Assembly (NCBI RefSeq): GCF_004193775.1
Contig: NC_041003.1
Location: forward strand, 44,831,611-44,895,610
From: Glycine soja
Lineage: Eukaryota > Streptophyta > Magnoliopsida > Fabales > Fabaceae
Length of the DNA stretch: 64,000 bases
Direction of reading: 5' to 3'
The position numbers and the translations under genes are program-made. A model generated the notes under the pieces. That model saw only the letters and a program-made list of their open reading frames with translations. It was not told the origin of the DNA and searched no databases. Below are positions 58,094-64,000 of this stretch, piece by piece; within the stretch, counting starts at the first letter, position 1, and each line of letters begins with the position of its first letter.

Positions 58094-61000
58094 TCACTTG
58101 CTGTGTTTTGCTTTTGTGAGAGTTTTAACCATGCCCTTTGCAATCTTCCAGAACCAAAATATGTTCAGCACTGCCAACACAGAAGGCACCATAATCAAGG
58201 TGTAAAAACCAAATAGAAAGATCTCCTTCACCTGAAATTAACAGCATAGAGTTTTTGATTCAGTGGCAATATAGAGGGAAAAATGTCAAGACTTATGTGA
58301 CAAGGAATCAGAGAGCACATGCTAACCTCTACATAACGGGTCCCTATGTGGTAAAATAGGAACATGAACAGGAAAATCCTTGCAACCTGCCACACAGTTG
58401 ATAATAATTAAGCATAAGCTACAAGGGTTTAAAATCACTCTGCACAAAAAAGAATGTTAAGGTTTGTACCTGGAACTACCAAGAAAAGTAGTTCCATAAC
58501 AATCCCTGGAACCAAGAAACATCGAGAGTCACAACAAGTTTGACACCGTTGCATACATTTATTGTACATCAAAGGACTAAGCATGTTTGGTTTACAGTTA
58601 CAAAATTACGTGAGGCATAAGTAGTTTTGCCAACAGATCAGGACCCTCAGTGCTGCATTTATTTTGCTTTTATTTGTTGGATTTGTATTGGAACACGTGT
58701 TGCATCATTTTCAACTGTAAACCAAACATGCACTAAATTTTTGCATCTGCTGTTGAAAAAACAAATAGCTTCAACATTTAAAGCTCCATGTTTTCGTTGG
58801 ATGACACAGACTTACCTATATTATCATTATCATTTTCTAGATAGTATAATTAACCTACTAATTTAGTGGTGTTTTCTATTCGTAATAGCCTTCTAAAGCT
58901 TAAGTAAGCTACCCACTTGTGATTTTTATATCAAATAAAGCAGGCTTCACCCACATATATGATACATCATGCAATATTCATTTTTCATTTTGTCAAAACC
59001 CTTCTAATTATCTTTGACCATTGCTTTCTAACTAGTGCCATTAGCCCAAATATGGCTCATTCAGAAGCAGATAAAAAAGATTACAAAATGAAAGCACCAA
59101 AATAGAAACCATGCATGGTCATAAGTAATTCCTTCAGGTCATAAGGTAATTACTCATTAGTGTTACATAACTTATCATACAACATATTCCAAATTTCATT
59201 ACAGAGGAATTAGAGTTGAGGTCAAGATTAAAGAGAGTATATTAGACAGTACCAACCACCCAAAGAACAATGCGATGCCATTCCAAATGTAAAGTTTGGA
59301 GCTCTTAAGGCCAGCAATATCCAAGTACCTATATATGTAATTAATGTAATAAGTAATGTTAAGAAAAGTACATGAAGGTAAATGGAGTTCTGGACAACAA
59401 ATTTACCATCTAAGATTTACAAAAGGAGTAGTGCTCTCAGAGAAAAGAACCATTAGTATGTAGATGTGAACTTGACCACTTAGCAGACATAGTGTAATAG
59501 AACCTATGGACAGGCCGTGGTGTAGAACCTAAATGTAAATTGATGAAGTAGGTTTACCACTTATATAACTTAAATATTGAATTCAACATATGATAGGAAA
59601 AAGATGAGCATAAGATAAAATAAAAATATAGTGGCATATAATGTATTGTCAGTATTGATAATATTGTTAATGTGTTACTAATAGCAAAAAAACTTATATC
59701 TACTTACATATTCAAGACCCCCTAAAGCTGGAAAATTCCAAAGAATCATTGCCAAATCTGTTAGAAAATAACCAATAGAAATCTGTAATGAAACAAAACA
59801 GAACAAGTAAGACAACAGCCTTAAAATAAATTACAGATAGGGTGTGAAACAGAACCTTAATAATGCTTAACAACACTGTTGCTATTAAGATTGCATGAAA
59901 CCAACAACCAATTTTGCTTATATCTTCAACTTACCCCCAATACTGCATCTGATAATGTTGATGATCTATTAATAACTACGTCGCCATGTGAATTCACATT
60001 GAAGACATCTGATAAGATGAGGAGGTAGAAAGATGCAGATGATACAAAAAGAGCGTGAAATGTAGAGAATCCCCTGCATTACAAAATATGTTAATACTTC
60101 AACATAAAAAAAAGTAGTTGATATAATCAATGCAAACAGGAAAGGTTATGCAAAGGCATTTCACCTGTTATTCCATTCAATTTTCTCTGCACTGCTCAAT
60201 TTTCCATATCCCTTGAACAACAAAGAACTTAAAATAGCAGTTGATGTATAAACCTTCAAGAAGGAACAAAAAGGTCAAGCTTTATAATTGCCAACAAAAG
60301 GTTCTTCAGTACAACTAGTCTTTTTGAGAATTATCCCCATTCAGATAAAACTGAGCATATGTTTGACAAAAAGAACAAATTGAAAAGGGAAAAAAACAGA
60401 AACTGCATTCATCAGCATAAATCTAAAAGTCAATTCAATCTTAAATCAGTTTTCAGGATTTGAAGTTACAAAAACAGTTTGTTGGAGTCCATGCGAGCTA
60501 TGAAGGAATATCAAATTATAAATCAGTAAACACAAATGCTAAATACCATCTTCAATTGTTATATTAACTTATTTCTGAATCATGACATTTAATCTTTTCC
60601 TCAACTAGTAAAGCATTTAACTTTTCTTTGCATGTTAAAGGAATGGTGCACCATAATGAAACATTACTCTTGAAGGAAAATAACTAAATTTGACCATATC
60701 AACTAACCCATTGGCTTAACCACCTACACTCAATGTCACCAACCTATCTATATATACCTTAAACTATACCTCCCATTTTTTCAACTCTTCCCTCAGGAAA
60801 ATTTTCTTTCCCCACACCCCAAAATAATTTTTTTCATTTTACCATTCTTATGCAATCACACCCTGCAATCCCACATTTTACCATTCTTAGGATTTCTCCC
60901 ACATCCAATACAAAGCCTTCATCCAATAACTTCATCTTAAAAATGCACAACCACACAGTCCTTATAAGAAAAACACAAGGCTCCAAGCTCCTTGTTGTGG

Positions 61001-61193
61001 TTTGTAAAGACATATTATCAAATCTTAATAGGAAACAGATATAAAATTCACACACAACTAATGAATAGATGAGTTTACTTACAAGAACGCATAAGATGAT
61101 GCCGGAGAAGATAGATGCCAGCCATAGGACTACTTTGCTTGGAGTAGCATAGTCATAGAAGAAGGTTAAACCAAAAGAAGAAGTTAATTCCAT
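58094..61193 (-). CDS. TLC-domain membrane protein, TLCD4/TMEM56-like
   Basis: Eight exons on the minus strand, in transcript order: 61083-61193, 60165-60253, 59935-60073, 59708-59782, 59407-59528, 59253-59328, 58327-58386, 58094-58231. They give 269 codons plus stop, all phases matching. The protein is strongly hydrophobic, with about six to seven membrane helices. It has the TLC-type pattern: a charged loop with E-W-N-N-R before a long helix, L-T-D-L-A-M-I-L-W, then V-L-H-H-G-L-S with a His pair, then F-V-N-L-R-W-Y-L, and a lysine-rich C-terminus. TLC domains occur in ceramide synthases and in TRAM and CLN8-type proteins. This short form lacks the ceramide-synthase Lag1 motif with its long acidic segment, so a lipid-handling role in the endomembrane system is only a general inference. 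Length fits plant TLCD4-like proteins (about 260-280). Confidence 0.88.
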
Positions 61194-64000
61194 CAAGCCC
61201 TTTTGTTCAAATTTGCTGAATCAAACCAAACAACATCGAAGACATGACATGACAGTATTATGCACCAGTGTGCCTGAGTTCAAAGTATATTCTATTATGA
61301 AGGGATACGATAATACTAGTGTTGGTGGACTCTCCTCTCACCAATTATATATATATATAAAAACATCTCCATAATAATTCATAAGAAGTTGAATTATTTT
61401 TTGTGTCGATTCTTAGCCCATGTGACTTTTGCCATTGTAAATACATTATGGCCATCCATTTAGCATATCCCAGTTGACAAAGTTCTTTGGAAAGCAAACA
61501 AATCCCACCACATGGACTAGGAATTGGGTGGGACTAAGGTAAAAGAACATTTTCTTTAACGTTTAAAGATATAATGAAACTTTTTATCTGTGTTCCAAGA
61601 AAAAAAAAATTATTCGTAAAAATTGAAAACAGTATCCTTACAATAATTCAAGCACTTTACTCAACCACTTACTCAACCAATTATATTAGTAAAAAAATAT
61701 AAATTAAAATTCATTTACAGTTTTTAATTTTTTTATAATAATTAGAAACTTTTCCAAACGAAATTCAACGATAATATCTTCTCAAGAATAAAAAAAAATA
61801 GCTTCCAACAAAACTTTCCAAAAAAACATGGCATCATTAAAATATATAAAACCTACCCAATTATAAGCGATTATGTACCATATATATAAATAACAAGACG
61901 TGAAGATGAGCACGCAATGGTGTGTTCTTAACGCAGAAGCTTCAATTGTCCTCTAATCCATTCTACGAGCCACGCACGCTATTGGCTGTAACATTGGTGT
62001 CATTTAAGCTTTTTGACGTGATTTGTTGCTGGTGAACGTGTTTCCAAATATAGATAGTGGTATTGTTTAATTAGAATTAGACTTTGATCTTAATAGTTTA
62101 TGTTGATCTTTAATATAATTCTTTATTACGTGAATTATGTAACTTCAATTCGGATTAGAAAATAGAATATGGAACATATAAAAAAACTGCATCTAACTCT
62201 AAAGTCTCATTCCTTTTCTTAGCCACTGCTATTAATTTATTAATTATCAAGGAGATTTACGGTTCTAGGGAATGTTTGGTGAACCGTACATTTAATTAAT
62301 TAAATTATAAAAATTATATAAGTATCAAACTAATTTTAACAACAAAAAAAATAGAAACACTTAATGTAAGTATTTTATATACTTAAAAAATTCTGTCTCA
62401 TTTTAAAAGAACAATGCCATTAACAAAAAAAATGTTTTTTCTTCTTTTCTTCAACACATATTAGTGAAAAAAGGAAGAAAAAAAAAAGAACAAAAAAATA
62501 TTATCAAAGTTAAAATAAGCAGGAGAAGGAAAAATTTACCTTTCAAAATAACGAAACTCGTGATCTGTAGCCAAAGAATCGAGATGATGATAACTTAAAC
62601 TGCGAGTTGCAGGGGGGGGACGAACGATCAAGAGGGGGTATTTTTTTAAAAAACCAATTAACAAATGGGTTAAAATCTAAAGTAATATCCCGAAAAGGTA
62701 AATCATAGGTAACCTATGACTTCTAAATTAAAAGTTATAAATTGCTTTATAACTTTTTTATCATCGAAATCATAACAAATTTTACGACTTTAATTTTCTT
62801 TTTCACACGATTTTAAAATCGTACTGGATTTTTTTTTCTCTTTTTTTTCAGTGAATTATGACTTCGATTTTTTTTGGACATAAGGTATTTTTTTAAATGG
62901 TAAATATTTTTTATTTTAATTATTTAATCTATGCTTTCTTTTTTAGTTTTATTTAATATTTTTTATATTTTTTTATTCAATATTTTTTATATATTTTTTA
63001 TTTAATATATTTTTACTAATTTTAAGGATTATTATTTGGTTTTTAAATTAGGAAAATAATGAAAAAAAAATAATTTAAATAAAAATATTAAAATATAATT
63101 TTTTAACAAAAAATATTAAAATGTTTTTTTACTAATATTAAAAAATAATATTAACTTATAATTTTTCAAATAATATTAATTTTTTAAAATTAATTAATTT
63201 TTACAATTATCATTAACTAAATTAATAATTTCATATAGTAGTATTAATTAATTTTATTTTATAAATTATTTTAATATTAACAACAAAATAATTTAGCAAC
63301 AAAATTAGTTGTTAAATTATAAATAACATAATGCATTAATATAAATTGAACAATACAAATTAAAAAAAACATAAAATTAAAAAGTAAAAACAATATTAAC
63401 CATCAACTTGCTTACATGGACAATTACTACCATTATGTCATTCAATTCTATATAATAAATATTTTTTAGGCCTATTTGAAATTGGTTCATCTATGTCATT
63501 ATGTATATGACTAGTAGTTGACCTTCTTGTTCTGTCTCGTCACTTCAAAGGATCAAACATAAAATATGAATCCAAATATTGAGGCTTTCGCTTCCATTGA
63601 AACGAAAATGATGCTAATAAACTTTGTAAATATTTTTCAATTTATATTCAGGGTTAACAAAGTCATCACAGTTTAAATTGCAAGAAGCACATGTTGTAAT
63701 TGTATGCGAGCAAGGAATTCATAATGTTTGAAATTCTCCATAAACTCACCATCATTCGTTCAGTTTGATAGTGAATGTTATTGCTCGTCGTCTAAGTCGT
63801 GTATTTACAATTTTCTCAACCTCAAATATTAGAAAAAAAATTATAAAAAATTAATATCATTTGTTAATATTAGTAACAAAATATTTTAATATTTTTGTTA
63901 AACAAAGTATATTTTAATATTTTTATTTAAATTTAAGTCTTTTGCCTTATTTTTTTTAATTTACAAAACAAATAATAATCTTTAACATTAATAAAAAAAA
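61194..64000. other. AT-rich region to the right edge of the window
   Basis: 61194-61350 is likely the 5' UTR and promoter of the TLC gene. A GC-richer piece at 62538-62640 reads openly on the minus strand (Y-H-H-L-D-S-L-A-T-D-H-E-F-R-Y-F-E) and ends in a GTAAAT donor-like site. It may be an exon of a gene or repeat I do not recognise. Near 63480-63610 there is another less AT-rich patch with an interrupted minus-strand frame. The rest is low-complexity AT sequence. Confidence 0.4.

Noticed and set aside
52822..61193. Idea that MCU and the TLC gene form a mitochondrial gene cluster with the ABC transporter
   Set aside because: The genes are far apart, separately promoted and from unrelated pathways; sharing the minus strand is not enough.

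Overview
The window looks like nuclear DNA from a flowering plant, most likely a legume close to soybean (Glycine). That inference rests on AT-rich intergenic DNA, many short exons with GT..AG introns, long (TA)n tracts, foldback MITEs, an Au-type SINE with its target duplication, RTE-type LINE 3' ends and a young Ty3/gypsy chromovirus. No search was run, so names rest on recognised motifs and on splice models that stay in frame from start to stop.

Layout. Positions 1-12440 hold part of a minus-strand gene of unknown function. One of its introns carries a 9.6-kb chromovirus (683-10300, two 422-bp LTRs). That chromovirus is itself split inside its protease region by a 4.4-kb hAT transposon (2280-6651) with an apparently intact two-exon transposase. 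Positions 12441-15845 are gene-poor. Positions 15846-33312 are a 20-exon minus-strand gene for a mitochondrial half-size ABC transporter of the ATM3/ABCB25 type; its large introns hold a SINE, two related MITE-like elements, two RTE LINE fragments and Copia LTR relics. At 36589-38720 lies a decayed B3-like gene whose 5' leader intron contains an array of about a dozen palindromic repeats. Positions 39902-46476 are the 13-exon cohesin-loader gene MAU2/SCC4. Positions 46477-52821 are intergenic with LTR and foldback relics. Positions 52822-55464 are a two-exon mitochondrial calcium uniporter gene (MCU). Positions 58094-61193 are an eight-exon gene for a TLC-domain membrane protein. The rest is AT-rich DNA without a recognisable gene.

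All recognisable host genes lie on the minus strand. Two of the four intact ones act in the inner mitochondrial membrane (ABC transporter, MCU), but there is no sign that they form a functional cluster; this is ordinary plant gene order. I see no new multi-gene system. The points most worth a second look are the nested young transposons, the candidate autonomous hAT element with GTGTCC-type subterminal repeats, the chromovirus polyprotein that ends inside its own 3' LTR, and the palindrome array in the leader intron of the B3-like pseudogene.
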